64,000 nt of DNA from Pseudomaricurvus hydrocarbonicus (GTDB lineage Bacteria; Pseudomonadota; Gammaproteobacteria; Pseudomonadales; Cellvibrionaceae), in contig NZ_JAAONZ010000008.1 of the NCBI RefSeq assembly GCF_011602365.1, forward strand, positions 1 to 64,000. Direction: 5' to 3'. The notes below the pieces were generated by a model, which saw nothing but the letters and a program-made list of their open reading frames with translations, searched no databases and had not been told where the DNA came from. Below are positions 1 through 9,297 of this stretch, one piece after another; position 1 is the stretch's first letter, and every line of letters starts with the position of its first letter. Made by a program: the position numbers and the translations under genes.

Positions 1-123
1 GGCAAGAAGATTAGCATTCATAAGGCGGCGGTAAGTCGGTTGGGTTTGTTGTTTTGGCGAACTCAAAACTAACCGGTTTTACCGTCGTCTCCTACCTTTT
101 CACGCCAATCCGCGATGAACCAT

Positions 124-152
124 AAAAAAGCCCCGGCGGGCCGGGGCTTTTT
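124..152. terminator. bidirectional rho-independent terminator
   Basis: A GC-rich stem GCCCCGG/CCGGGGC is flanked by an A-run on the left and a T-run on the right, so it can end transcription in both directions. It lies just past the stop of glnA, which runs on the minus strand, and would also end anything entering from the left edge. Confidence 0.85.
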
Positions 153-220
153 CTGAGGCGGGTTGCCAGCGCGGTTAGCGCAGCAGCCGTTGCCTCAACA
201 CTGACACACAGGCGGTCGAC

Positions 221-1627
221 TTATACAGAGTAGTACAGGTCGAATTCCAGTGGGTGAGTGGTGTGCTCAACTTTGTAGACGTCTTCCATCTTCAGCTCGA
301 TGTATGCGTCGATCATGTCTTTGGTGAACACGTCACCTTGAGTCAGGAACTCGTGATCTTCTTTCAGACATTCCAGAGCTTCGCGCAGTGAACCCGCAAC
401 TTGTGGGATCTCAGCGGCTTCTTCTGCAGGCAGATCGTACAGATCTTTATCCGCAGCATCGCCAGGGTGGATCTTGTTCTTAACACCGTCAAGGCCGGCC
501 ATCAGCAGGGCAGCGAATGCCAGGTATGGGTTGGCAATGGGGTCAGGGAAGCGAGCTTCAACACGTACAGCCTTAGGAGAAGAAACATAAGGAATACGGA
601 TAGAGGCAGAGCGGTTGCGGGCAGAGTAAGCCAGCATAACCGGTGCTTCAAAGCCAGGAATCAGACGCTTGTAGGAGTTGGTGCCTGGGTTGGAGAAAGC
701 GTTAATGGCTTTCGCGTGCTTGATCACACCGCCGATGTAGTACAGGGCAGTTTCAGACAGGCCCGCGTAGCCGTCACCCGCAAATTGGTTAACGCCATCC
801 AGCCAGTAAGACATGTGAACGTGCATGCCGGAACCGTTGTCGCCAACGATAGGCTTGGGCATGAAGGTTGCGGTCTTGCCGTAAGCGTGTGCCACGTTGT
901 GTACACAGTACTTCAGAACCTGAACTTCGTCAGCTTTCTTTACCAGTGTGTTGAATTTTACACCGATTTCACACTGACCAGCCGTCGCCACTTCGTGGTG
1001 GTGAACCTCTACGTCCAGTCCCATTTGCTCCATAGCGGAACACATGGCGGCGCGGATGTCGTGCAGGCTGTCGACAGGAGGCACTGGGAAGTAGCCGCCT
1101 TTAACGCGTGGACGGTGACCCATGTTGCCATCGGCAAATTCAGAGCCGGTGGACCAGTGCGCTTCTTCTGAATTGATTTTGACGAAAGAGCCAGACATGT
1201 CTGAGCCAAATTTGATGTCGTCAAAAACGAAAAATTCTGGCTCAGGGCCAAAGAAAGCAGTGTCACCCAGACCGGTGGACTTCAGGTACTCTTCAGCGCG
1301 CTTGGCAACAGAGCGTGGATCGCGCTCGTAACCCTGCATAGTAGAAGGCTCAACGATGTCACAACGCAGAATAACAGTCGGCTCATCGGTGAACGGGTCG
1401 AGGATAGCAGTGCTGTCGTCTGGCATCAGGATCATGTCGGATTCGTTGATACCTTTCCAGCCGGAGATGGAAGATCCGTCAAACATCTGTCCGGTTTCGA
1501 AGAACTCTTCATCCAAGTATCTAGCGGGAATGGATACGTGTTGTTCTTTACCTTTGGTATCGGTGAAACGCAGGTCAACCCAACGCGCTTCGCTTTCTTT
1601 GATCAGGTTCAGAGTATTCTCTGACAT
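221..1627 (-). CDS. glnA: glutamine synthetase, type I
   Basis: Condenses glutamate, ammonia and ATP to glutamine; the central step of ammonia assimilation, acting in the cytoplasm as a dodecamer. The 468 residues match the full length of the GSI-beta class. Visible family motifs are [10 protein letters not shown] near the N-terminus, the substrate-loop region [10 protein letters not shown], and KDLYDLP near residue 400, which carries the tyrosine adenylylated by GlnE in this class. A perfect Shine-Dalgarno GGAGG lies 7 bases before the ATG. The gene stands alone between its terminator and a promoter region with sigma-54 and NtrC-like elements, so nitrogen-limitation control is expected. ntrB and ntrC are not in view. 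Confidence 0.98.
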   Translation of the reverse strand: MSENTLNLIKESEARWVDLRFTDTKGKEQHVSIPARYLDEEFFETGQMFDGSSISGWKGINESDMILMPDDSTAILDPFTDEPTVILRCDIVEPSTMQGYERDPRSVAKRAEEYLKSTGLGDTAFFGPEPEFFVFDDIKFGSDMSGSFVKINSEEAHWSTGSEFADGNMGHRPRVKGGYFPVPPVDSLHDIRAAMCSAMEQMGLDVEVHHHEVATAGQCEIGVKFNTLVKKADEVQVLKYCVHNVAHAYGKTATFMPKPIVGDNGSGMHVHMSYWLDGVNQFAGDGYAGLSETALYYIGGVIKHAKAINAFSNPGTNSYKRLIPGFEAPVMLAYSARNRSASIRIPYVSSPKAVRVEARFPDPIANPYLAFAALLMAGLDGVKNKIHPGDAADKDLYDLPAEEAAEIPQVAGSLREALECLKEDHEFLTQGDVFTKDMIDAYIELKMEDVYKVEHTTHPLEFDLYYSV

Positions 1628-1830
1628 GTGGATGCCTCCAAAAATGGGTCTAGCCTAGACAAAATAAACCCCGGTTACCGTGAAAGCTAAAGTCAATTTA
1701 ACCGACGCCGAATAACAAGAGTGTTGAAAAAGCCTTCCTTGTGTCCCAGTAGCTAGTGAGTCTGCGGGAAGTCAGTCACGCATTCTTCACGTTTTGCGGT
1801 CAGGACGCAAGAGAGAGTGACCGATAACAG

Positions 1831-1846
1831 GGCAAATAGTGTGCCA
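1831..1846 (-). promoter_or_regulatory. sigma-54 promoter of glnA
   Basis: Read on the minus strand the sequence is TGGCACACTATTTGCC, against the sigma-54 consensus TGGCAC-N5-TTGC; GG at -24 and GC at -12 have the required 10-base spacing. It points at glnA with a predicted leader of about 190 bases. The NtrC-like sites lie 80-130 bases further upstream, the usual enhancer distance. Confidence 0.75.
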
Positions 1847-1920
1847 GCGTCAAAATAAGGCGCAAGGCTCCGGTAATTGGGCGCTGACGTTGAATTTGTG
1901 AAAAATCAGCCGCATTGTCT

Positions 1921-1966
1921 GCACTATTTTGGTGCGGCGTGGTCGGGGGTATTCCATAATGGTGCA
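1921..1966 (-). promoter_or_regulatory. paired NtrC enhancer sites
   Basis: GCACTATTTTGGTGC at 1921-1935 is nearly identical to the NtrC sites known upstream of enterobacterial glnA (GCAC-N5-TGGTGC). A second site with one good half, CCATAATGGTGCA, ends at 1966. Their centres are about 30 bases apart, close to three helical turns. The rest of the leader, 1628-1830, shows no gene. Confidence 0.65.
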
Positions 1967-2092
1967 TAAAGGGCTGAAGGGGCGGTCTTTGCCGTTCGAT
2001 GTTTAAAAGTTGACCCGAAAGGTGAGTGTTGGCGCTGGTTGATTTATAATCGCGCGCCTTCGATCCATCTCTGTGCTAATGGGCCCAAATCA

Positions 2093-3550
2093 ATGCATTT
2101 CATCGTCAAGCTGTTTCCTGAAATTACCATCAAAAGTCCGCCCGTACGCAAGCGCTTTATCAAGCATCTGCGTGAGAACCTTAAAGAGCTGTGCCGGGAG
2201 CTGGAGTTTCCGGTGCAGGTGGTTCGTGACTGGGACAAAATTGATGTAATGGCCGAAACGGACGACCCTGTGGCCATCGCTGAAGTGGCTGAGATTCTCT
2301 CCCACACGCCGGGCATTGCTTACTTTTCCAAGGTGCAGACCTTTCCGCTGGGCGATCTGGAGGACATCTTTCAGAAGACCAAAGCCATTTGGGCGGATGC
2401 GCTGGCAGATAAAACCTTTTGTGTGCGGGTCAAGCGCAATGGCGACCACGAGTTTTCCTCCATTGAGGTAGAGCGTTACGTGGGGGGTGGGCTGAATCAG
2501 CACACCGAGGCCAAGGGGGTGAAACTGAAAGATCCAGATATCACGGTGCGTATGGAAATCAAGCGCGATCAGCTGCACGTGATCGAAACACAGACCCAGG
2601 GCCTGGGGGGCTTCCCGCTGGGCAGTCAGGAGCCGGTGTTGTCGTTGATCTCCGGGGGCTTTGATTCCACGGTTTCCAGCTACCTCACCATCAAGCGAGG
2701 TATCCGCACCCACTATTGTTTTTTCAATCTGGGCGGCCGCGCCCATGAGGTGGGTGTTAAGGAAGTGGCTTACTATCTGTGGAAGAAGTTTGGCGCCTCG
2801 CACCGGGTGATGTTTGTCACCATACCGTTTGAGGATGTGGTGTCCGAGATCCTGGAAAAAGTCGATAACTCCCAGATGGGGGTGGTACTCAAGCGAATGA
2901 TGTTGCGGGCCGCGTCCAAAGTGGCGGAAGAAATGGAGATTCAGGCGCTGGTGACCGGTGAGGCGATTGGGCAGGTGTCCAGTCAGACTTTGACCAATCT
3001 GGCGGTGATCGACAGTGTGACCGATACCCTGGTGCTGCGCCCTTTGATTGCCATGGACAAGGGGGAGATTATTGATGTGGCGCGGCGTATCGGTACCGAA
3101 GAGTTTGCCGCGGCGATGCCGGAATACTGTGGGGTGATTTCACGCAAGCCGACCACCCGGGCACAGGAAATGCGGGTGGCGCACGAGGAATCGAAGTTTG
3201 ATATGGCGGTATTGGAAGCGGCCATTACCGAGCGTCGCACAGTGCACATTGATAAAGTGATGGACGATCTCGACGAGGACGTGCAGGTGGGCGTTCAGCA
3301 GCAGGTCGAGTCGGCACAGGTGGTGATCGACGTTCGCCACCCGGATGAAACCGAGTTGCGCCCTCTGCGCATAGAGGGCGTCGAGGTGTTGACGATTCCC
3401 TTTTATAAACTCAGTGCGGAGTTTCCGGCTCTGGATAAAACCCGCGATTACCTGCTTTACTGTGACAAGGGGGTGATGAGTCAGTTGCACGCGGCAAATT
3501 TACGGGATGCTGGCTACAGCAATCTGGGTGTGTACCGCCCAGAAGATTAA
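2093..3550 (+). CDS. thiI: tRNA 4-thiouridine synthase / thiazole sulfurtransferase ThiI
   Basis: Adenylates U8 of tRNA and transfers persulfide sulfur to make 4-thiouridine, and donates sulfur for the thiamine thiazole. The order is a ferredoxin-like/THUMP N-terminal half, a PP-loop ATP pyrophosphatase domain with SGGFDST at about residues 187-193, and a C-terminal rhodanese domain with the persulfide cysteine in YCDKGVMS near residue 457. The partner cysteine in the MPEYCGVISRKP segment near residue 345 is also present, so this is the long, fully equipped form (485 residues; E. coli 482). The frame is open upstream to a TTG at 2039, but the ATG at 2093 begins the conserved MHFIVKLFPEI and is preferred. 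It is divergent from glnA and monocistronic as far as can be seen. Confidence 0.96.
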   Translation: MHFIVKLFPEITIKSPPVRKRFIKHLRENLKELCRELEFPVQVVRDWDKIDVMAETDDPVAIAEVAEILSHTPGIAYFSKVQTFPLGDLEDIFQKTKAIWADALADKTFCVRVKRNGDHEFSSIEVERYVGGGLNQHTEAKGVKLKDPDITVRMEIKRDQLHVIETQTQGLGGFPLGSQEPVLSLISGGFDSTVSSYLTIKRGIRTHYCFFNLGGRAHEVGVKEVAYYLWKKFGASHRVMFVTIPFEDVVSEILEKVDNSQMGVVLKRMMLRAASKVAEEMEIQALVTGEAIGQVSSQTLTNLAVIDSVTDTLVLRPLIAMDKGEIIDVARRIGTEEFAAAMPEYCGVISRKPTTRAQEMRVAHEESKFDMAVLEAAITERRTVHIDKVMDDLDEDVQVGVQQQVESAQVVIDVRHPDETELRPLRIEGVEVLTIPFYKLSAEFPALDKTRDYLLYCDKGVMSQLHAANLRDAGYSNLGVYRPED

Positions 3551-3817
3551 CGGTGTTTCTCGTTGCCTGTGCGCTGCGGCAAGGTTTTTTGGGGCACCGC
3601 AGCAGGTTGGTGCTTGTTTCGGTCGAAACGGTTTGTCACGTTTGTGCCTCTGAGTATCGAGATTTGTATTGATAATTGCCGGGGGCATTGTGATCGATTG
3701 TGAACAGGGGGTAGGCGTGAGGGCTCAGAGCAACGAGGCGGCGGTGAACGCCGCTACCCCGCGGCATGACCTGCACATGGCGGATGGGCAGGCAGCTGGC
3801 AGGGTGCAACTATCGTC

Positions 3818-6289
3818 ATGGGCTTGAGAGGGCGGCTGCTGATCACCTTGCTGGGCTTGTTGCTGTTGTCATTTACCGTGCTGAGTGCCAGCGTGTACTG
3901 GTTTTTTGAGCATAAGTTACGTGCCGAGGCGTTGAGTTATCAGCGCAATATCGCCAGCCAGCTGATCATTGGCGCCCGGGCTGAAATTGATCGCGCTTCC
4001 AGGGCGTTAAAGAAACTCTCCGAAAATGCGCTGCTGGTGGAAGCGTTGGCTCGCCGGGCGGCGTCGCCGCTGGAATTTAACCGCTCAGCCGTGCAGACCA
4101 GTTTTGACAGCTTTCAGGCTTTCAGTGTGGGGGTGGAGCAGGTGTTGCTGTTTGACCGCCAGGGTGAGTATTTGTTGCACGCCCCGACCGCTGATGTGGT
4201 GCGCGGGCGGCAGCTGGATACCCTCTCCCTGAGGCAGGCCGCTGACATCATCGAGTCCGGTATTGCCCGCCGTTTTCACGCCGATGAAAGCGGCGGGCGC
4301 TGGCTGCAATCACTGGCGCCGGTGTCGATCCCGGCCGATAGCACACTCGATCCTCGGCAGGGCTCACAGCCGGTTTTCGTCGATGCGCCCCGCGATGCCC
4401 TCGGTTATGTGGTGACATTCAGCCGGCTCGATTCTTTTGAGCGCATGGTCAATGAAAGTGACAGCAGCATTACCCGTTTGTTTTTCAGTGACAATAACGG
4501 CAACTTTCTCGTCAAATCTTCAGCCATTTCGGTGGCGGGTTTGCCGGTGGACGCCTCTCGGGAATTTGGTGTTAGCGAGGGCCAGCAAAAGTTCATTGAG
4601 CGCGAGATCGCCGGCGTTCGATTTCAGTTAAATATGCAGCAGGTGGCGCCCGATTTGTGGCTGGGTTCGCTGATTGATCAGGGCGCTATTCAGCGCAATA
4701 GCCTCGATCTGCTGAAGGTGCTGCTGCCGGCGGCGGCGATTATTTTTGCCCTGATCGGGCTTGTTTTTTACTCCAAAGTGGCGCGTCTGATCCTGCGTCC
4801 GATTGCGGTCCTGATCCAGACCACCCGCCGTATTTCGGACGGTAACTACCGGCCGGATATTGATGTCAGCAGTGATGACGAGTTGGGTGAGCTGGCGGAG
4901 GCCTTCCGGGTGATGGGGCGCCAGTTACAGGACTCGAATCGTCAGATTGCGCATCTCGCCTACTTTGATCCGCTGACACAGTTGCCGAACTGTACGACTC
5001 TGAAATCGACCCTGACCACCATGATTGAGAGCGCCAAGCGCACACAGGGGCAGCTGGCGGTGTTGTTTATTGATCTCGATGATTTTAAAAAAGTGAATGA
5101 CCGGCTGGGGCACGCCGCCGGTGATGAGCTGCTGGTGCAGGTTGGGCACCGGTTGCAGCGGCGTTTGCGCAGTGGTGACCTGCTGGCGGAAAGTCGCAAT
5201 GCCCATTTGCTGCCGCAGGTGATCAGCCGTCGCGGTGGTGATGAGTTTAATGCGGTGCTGAACAACATCCACGACCCTCGTGAGGCGGCGCTGATTGCCG
5301 AGCGGTTGATTGTGGACATCAACGAGCCGTTGCAGCTGGACGGTGGTCAGGTGTCTGTCGGCGCCAGTATTGGGGTTGCCATGTTTCCCAGCGATGGCGA
5401 GGATGCGGAAACCTTGCTGCGCCATGCCGACATGGCCATGTACGAAGCCAAGAGCCTGGGTAAGAACAAGTATTACCTGTTTACAGAGGCCATGAACGCC
5501 CAGGTGCATCAGCGCCTTGAATTGGAACACAGCATTGCCAAGGGGCTGCAGAATCGTGAATTTGAAATCCACTACCAGCCCAAGATCAGTCTGAAGACCC
5601 TTGAGGTCTCCGGGTTTGAAGCGCTGATTCGCTGGCACAGCCCTGAAAAAGGGGTGGTGTCGCCGGCGGAATTTATCCCTTTGGCGGAAGAGTCACAGCT
5701 GATCCACGAACTGGGACACTGGATGATGGCCGAAGTGCTGCATCAATTGAATGAGTGGTGCGACCAGCTGCCCGCCGGTGTGCGCATTGCGATGAATATT
5801 TCGGCCCGGCAAATGGCTCAGGAAAACTTTGCCGAACACCTGATTTCGTTGGCGGAACAATTCAACGTGCCGTTAAGCCGGCTGGAAATTGAGTTGACCG
5901 AGACCAGCATTCTCACTGACGAGGCACTGGTGAGACAGCATCTTTACGCCCTGCGCACGGTGGGGGTGAAAGTTTGTCTGGATGATTTTGGCACCGGTTA
6001 TTCGTCCCTGACGTTCCTGCGCAGCCTGCCCATTGACACGGTTAAGATCGATCGCAGTTTTGTCATGCGGTTGCAGGAGGAAGGGGAGTCCCGGGCCATT
6101 GTGCTGTCGGTGCTGGAATTGTGTGAGAAGCTGCGGCTCAATACCGTGGCCGAAGGCATTGAGAACCATCAGCAGTTTGATACCCTGCTGGAGCACGGCT
6201 GCAGAGAGGGTCAGGGTTACCTGATTGCCCGCCCTCTGCCGGCTGCAAAGGTGCTGGACTATTTGCGCACCGTGGTAAAACGGGCTTAA
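3818..6289 (+). CDS. membrane GGDEF-EAL cyclic-di-GMP protein with periplasmic sensor
   Basis: Predicted to make and/or degrade cyclic di-GMP in response to a periplasmic signal. Order: transmembrane helix about 7-28, a periplasmic region of about 270 residues, transmembrane helix about 299-319, HAMP 322-375, GGDEF domain 380-555, EAL domain 565-820. The GGDEF motif (473-477) is intact, and so are the phosphodiesterase residues: EAL at 601-603, the Asn in MNISA, ELTE, DDFGTG 722-727, VKID and VAEGIE. No RxxD inhibitory site precedes GGDEF. About 15 extra residues sit between the conserved helix after KVNDRLGHAAGDELL and GGDEF (roughly 452-470), a place where most homologues are short. The start ATG has only a weak ribosome site. 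Which activity dominates cannot be told from sequence. Confidence 0.92.
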   Translation: MGLRGRLLITLLGLLLLSFTVLSASVYWFFEHKLRAEALSYQRNIASQLIIGARAEIDRASRALKKLSENALLVEALARRAASPLEFNRSAVQTSFDSFQAFSVGVEQVLLFDRQGEYLLHAPTADVVRGRQLDTLSLRQAADIIESGIARRFHADESGGRWLQSLAPVSIPADSTLDPRQGSQPVFVDAPRDALGYVVTFSRLDSFERMVNESDSSITRLFFSDNNGNFLVKSSAISVAGLPVDASREFGVSEGQQKFIEREIAGVRFQLNMQQVAPDLWLGSLIDQGAIQRNSLDLLKVLLPAAAIIFALIGLVFYSKVARLILRPIAVLIQTTRRISDGNYRPDIDVSSDDELGELAEAFRVMGRQLQDSNRQIAHLAYFDPLTQLPNCTTLKSTLTTMIESAKRTQGQLAVLFIDLDDFKKVNDRLGHAAGDELLVQVGHRLQRRLRSGDLLAESRNAHLLPQVISRRGGDEFNAVLNNIHDPREAALIAERLIVDINEPLQLDGGQVSVGASIGVAMFPSDGEDAETLLRHADMAMYEAKSLGKNKYYLFTEAMNAQVHQRLELEHSIAKGLQNREFEIHYQPKISLKTLEVSGFEALIRWHSPEKGVVSPAEFIPLAEESQLIHELGHWMMAEVLHQLNEWCDQLPAGVRIAMNISARQMAQENFAEHLISLAEQFNVPLSRLEIELTETSILTDEALVRQHLYALRTVGVKVCLDDFGTGYSSLTFLRSLPIDTVKIDRSFVMRLQEEGESRAIVLSVLELCEKLRLNTVAEGIENHQQFDTLLEHGCREGQGYLIARPLPAAKVLDYLRTVVKRA

Positions 6290-6406
6290 CTCGTCTCTGG
6301 CTTTGTGGCGGTCCTGTTTTCTGACTTGCAAGGTCCCGTTGCAGCCGTCCGCCCGCCTGCCCTTTGATGTGCACCCCCTGCGTTCGAATGACGGGCCCTG
6401 CCAGGC

Positions 6407-6844
6407 TCAGTGGCCGGCTCTGGCGGATGACGACTGTCTGGCGGATGACTGTTTGGCGGCGTGTATGAGCTGCTGCAGTCTCGGGTTGATGGGCAGGGTG
6501 GCGAACGGACTGATGTTGGCGCCGCCGGTATTGCCCTGTGGCACCAGTCCCCAGACAGTCTTGGTGGCGGCCCCGAAGACCCGGATTACCTGCCCGATGA
6601 ATTCCGAGAGCTGCCTCTGGCGAGCGGCCCATTGCAGCATCTGCCAGTGGGCTTTGACGTGCCAGTAGGTGGAGGCCTGCCCCAGCACATGCGCGTTCTC
6701 CAGGTGCTGGAAGGCTTGGCGATTTTTGCCCGCACGTTCAGCACGCTGGGCCAGTTTCAGTTCGCGGTTGACGTGCGGGGCGATCTGGCGGCTGAAGCGG
6801 TTGTTGAACCGGGGTTTTATGGCTTTTGCTGGAATCTTGCTCAT
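6407..6844 (-). CDS. DUF3703 family protein
   Basis: A 145-residue soluble protein recognised as DUF3703 by the run ELKLAQRAERAGKNRQAFQHLENAHVLGQ, then a His/Trp-rich helix, and the family's closing VPQGNTGGANISPFATLPI. No enzymatic function is established for the family that I can name. There is no signal peptide or transmembrane segment. AAGGAG lies 7 bases before the ATG, so the start is firm. It is convergent with the GGDEF-EAL gene and divergent from typA. The C-terminal 20 residues (Ala/Ser/Arg-rich) look unconserved. Confidence 0.8.
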   Translation of the reverse strand: MSKIPAKAIKPRFNNRFSRQIAPHVNRELKLAQRAERAGKNRQAFQHLENAHVLGQASTYWHVKAHWQMLQWAARQRQLSEFIGQVIRVFGAATKTVWGLVPQGNTGGANISPFATLPINPRLQQLIHAAKQSSARQSSSARAGH

Positions 6845-6859
6845 CGGGGGTCTCCTTAA

Positions 6860-6904
6860 GGCCCGGGTGTTGAAATAAAGGCCCAGGTGTTGAAATGCCT
6901 GGGC
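6860..6904. repeat. 20-bp direct repeat with hairpin
   Basis: GGCCCRGGTGTTGAAAT occurs twice, at 6860-6876 and 6880-6896. The second copy runs into CCTGGGC, forming the perfect stem GCCCAGG/CCTGGGC. On the minus strand this stem is followed by a T-rich stretch, just ahead of the DUF3703 ribosome site. Confidence 0.6.
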
Positions 6905-7052
6905 GCTGGTGTCTCAAAGGGTGTTTTCTGTTGGGGGTATTTATAGTCTTTGCTCTTGGGGGAAGGTCCAGAAAAAGGCTCTGGCCCTCAGGAGAGGGGC
7001 CCCGTCACGGTTTAATTTCGGATTGGTTATTTTATCGGCGACGGTTCACAGG

Positions 7053-7058
7053 TATAAT
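7053..7058 (+). promoter_or_regulatory. probable -10 box of typA
   Basis: A perfect TATAAT lies 66 bases before the chosen typA start, followed by a GC-rich discriminator. No good -35 is seen at 16-18 bases (T-rich TTTTAT only), so this rests on the -10 alone. Confidence 0.45.
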
Positions 7059-7124
7059 GCCGCACCTTTTTTCCTTGGCCAGTCCCCTCTTACCGGGTCG
7101 CAGGCCCGCATTGAGACCTCCGTT

Positions 7125-8933
7125 GTGATCGAGAAACTCCGTAATATCGCCATTATTGCCCACGTTGACCATGGTAAAACTACCCTGGTTGATAAACTCC
7201 TGAGTCAGTCTGGCACACTGGACCGTAAAGATGCCGGCGCTGAGCGCATCATGGATTCCAACGACCAGGAAAAAGAGCGTGGTATTACCATCCTGGCGAA
7301 AAACACCGCGATCAGCTGGAATGACTACCGCATCAACATCGTGGACACCCCGGGACACGCCGACTTTGGCGGTGAGGTAGAGCGCGTACTGTCAATGGTG
7401 GATTCGGTGTTGCTGTTGGTTGACGCCGTGGACGGTCCTATGCCGCAAACCCGTTTCGTGACCTCGAAAGCGTTTGAGCAGGGTTTGAAGCCCATCGTGG
7501 TCATCAACAAGATCGACCGCCCGGGTGCACGTCCGGATTGGGTGATGGATCAGGTGTTTGAACTGTTTGATGCCCTGGGTGCCACTGACGAGCAGCTGGA
7601 CTTCCCGGTGATTTACGCTTCGGCCATTAATGGTATCGCCGGTCTGGATCCCGAAGATATGGCGGAAGACATGACCCCGCTGTACGAAATGATTGTGGAG
7701 AAGGTGCCGGCACCGGATGTTGACCCGCAAGGCACTTTCCAAATGCAGATTTCTGCCCTGGCCTATGACAGCTATGTAGGCGTTATCGGTGTGGGCCGCA
7801 TTACCCGCGGTACCCTCAAGCCCAACCAGCAGGTGGTGGTGAAATCGGCGGACGGTAAAGAGCGCAAGGGTAAGGTCCTGAACGTCAAAGGCTATCTGGG
7901 TTTGGAGCAGGTTGAGACCGAACTGGCCGAAGCTGGCGACATCGTGTGTATCAACGGTATCGATGGTCTGAGCATTTCCGACACCCTGTGTGATCCTCTG
8001 AACGTGGAAGCGCTGCCCGCTTTGAGTGTGGACGAGCCTACCGTGAGCATGACGTTCATCGTCAACGATTCACCGTTTGCCGGTAAAGAAGGCAAGTTCG
8101 TGACCACGCGTAACATCAAAGACCGTCTGGATCAGGAATTGATTCACAACGTGGCTTTGCGTGTGCGCCAGGGCGATACCCCGGACAAATTTATTGTCTC
8201 CGGTCGTGGCGAGCTGCACTTGTCGGTGCTGATTGAAACCATGCGTCGCGAAGGCTTTGAAATGAGCATCTCGCGTCCGGAAGTGGTTCAGAAAGAAGTT
8301 GATGGCGTGATCCAGGAGCCGTTCGAGCAAGTCGTGATTGATGTGGAAGAACAACATCAGGGTTCCATCATGGAAGAACTGGGCTTGCGCAAAGCCGAGA
8401 TGACCAACATGGAGCCCGATGGCAAAGGTCGTGTGCGCCTTGAGTTCATCATGCCTTCGCGCGGTTTGATCGGTTTTCGCGGTTTGTTCCTGACCCTGAC
8501 CTCCGGTTCCGGCATCATGACCAGCATTTTTGATCACTACGGTCCGGTCAAAGCGGGTGAGCGATTCACTCGTCAGAACGGTGTTCTGGTGAGCATGCTG
8601 AAAGGTAAGACAGCGGCTTATTCTCTGTTCAACCTGCAAAGTCGCGGTCGCCTGTTCCTGGGGCACGCGGTTGAGGTTTACGAAGGCCAGGTGATCGGTA
8701 TTCACTCGCGCGCTAACGATTTGGCGGTCAACCCGGTGAAGGGTAAGCAGCTGACCAACGTTCGCGCTTCTGGTACTGACGAAGCCCTGACCCTGGTGCC
8801 ACCCATCAAGCACACCTTGGAGCAGGCACTGGAATTCATCGAAGACGATGAGCTGGTGGAAGTGACCCCCATCAGCATTCGTCTGCGCAAGAAATTGCTG
8901 ACTGAAAACGAGCGCAAACGCGCCAAGAAGTAA
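7125..8933 (+). CDS. typA: ribosome-associated translational GTPase TypA/BipA
   Basis: An EF-G-like GTPase that binds the ribosome and helps 50S assembly and growth under stress, especially at low temperature. G1 AHVDHGKTT lies at about residues 11-19, RGITI follows as the switch I motif, then DTPGHADF (G3) and NKIDRPGA (G4). Downstream are the EF-G domain II/III-like regions and the TypA-specific C-terminal domain ending [14 protein letters not shown]. From the GTG at 7125 the protein is 602 residues (E. coli 607) and starts [11 protein letters not shown], matching the family. The frame is open 72 codons further upstream, but that stretch contains the promoter and is not family-like. A strong terminator follows. 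Confidence 0.96.
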   Translation: MIEKLRNIAIIAHVDHGKTTLVDKLLSQSGTLDRKDAGAERIMDSNDQEKERGITILAKNTAISWNDYRINIVDTPGHADFGGEVERVLSMVDSVLLLVDAVDGPMPQTRFVTSKAFEQGLKPIVVINKIDRPGARPDWVMDQVFELFDALGATDEQLDFPVIYASAINGIAGLDPEDMAEDMTPLYEMIVEKVPAPDVDPQGTFQMQISALAYDSYVGVIGVGRITRGTLKPNQQVVVKSADGKERKGKVLNVKGYLGLEQVETELAEAGDIVCINGIDGLSISDTLCDPLNVEALPALSVDEPTVSMTFIVNDSPFAGKEGKFVTTRNIKDRLDQELIHNVALRVRQGDTPDKFIVSGRGELHLSVLIETMRREGFEMSISRPEVVQKEVDGVIQEPFEQVVIDVEEQHQGSIMEELGLRKAEMTNMEPDGKGRVRLEFIMPSRGLIGFRGLFLTLTSGSGIMTSIFDHYGPVKAGERFTRQNGVLVSMLKGKTAAYSLFNLQSRGRLFLGHAVEVYEGQVIGIHSRANDLAVNPVKGKQLTNVRASGTDEALTLVPPIKHTLEQALEFIEDDELVEVTPISIRLRKKLLTENERKRAKK

Positions 8934-8964
8934 TTGCTCCAGAACAGACGTTCTGCCGCAACTC

Positions 8965-9002
8965 AAAAAAAGGCCGTCGCCCCCGCGACGGCCTTTTTTT
9001 TA
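8965..9002 (+). terminator. rho-independent terminator of typA
   Basis: Perfect stem AGGCCGTCGC/GCGACGGCCT with a CCCC loop, A-run before and T-run after, 32 bases past the typA stop. Confidence 0.93.
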
Positions 9003-9078
9003 TTTTCGATTTTGTTGTGGGTCTTTCTTCTTAATGTGTTCCTCGCCACTTCATCGCCTTAGTGCCACGCTGCTTGAG

Positions 9079-9106
9079 ATTGCCACGGCGCTGTGCGCCT
9101 CGCAAT
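9079..9106. repeat. short palindromic element (ATTGC...GCAAT)
   Basis: ATTGC, a bulge, GGCGC-TGT-GCGCC, a bulge and GCAAT form an imperfect hairpin followed by GACGG. It resembles a widespread dispersed element whose other strand reads CGTCATTGCGAG..GCAATC (recognition from memory). Two short frames running over this spacer are not genes. Confidence 0.5.
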
Positions 9107-9122
9107 GACGGGTTTTATACTG

Positions 9123-9205
9123 TACTCGCTACTCGCTACTCGCTACTCGCTACTCGCTACTCGGCCAAGGTCAATGGCGCAACCAGAGAAGGGACCCTGG
9201 GCCGA
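9123..9205 (+). repeat. 7-bp tandem array plus conserved tail, copy A
   Basis: Six units of TACTCGC (last unit TACTCGG) at 9123-9164, then a tail containing CCAAGGTCAATGGCGCAACC and AGAGAAGGGACCCTGGG. The same arrangement recurs at 10713 and 19195. It lies between the typA terminator and the next gene. Frames across it encode only LLATRYS repeats and are rejected as genes. Confidence 0.8.
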
Positions 9206-9297
9206 CTCGCCACTGAATCTTCAAATCTTCACTCGTCAGTCATGTGTTTGTCATAAAACCGTCTTATTCTTGTCACGTTTCTAACTGGCGTGAGTAA

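Noticed and set aside
1-72. Open plus-strand frame ending with TAA at 70-72, possibly the tail of a gene cut by the edge
   Set aside because: Only 23 codons, no recognisable motif; this length is often open by chance.
9123-9164. Possible CRISPR-like array
   Set aside because: Seven-base units with no spacers and no cas genes; it is a simple tandem repeat.
9062-9284. Two short plus-strand frames across array copy A
   Set aside because: They translate the 7-bp repeat (LLATRYS) and the palindrome; no ribosome site, no protein-like content.
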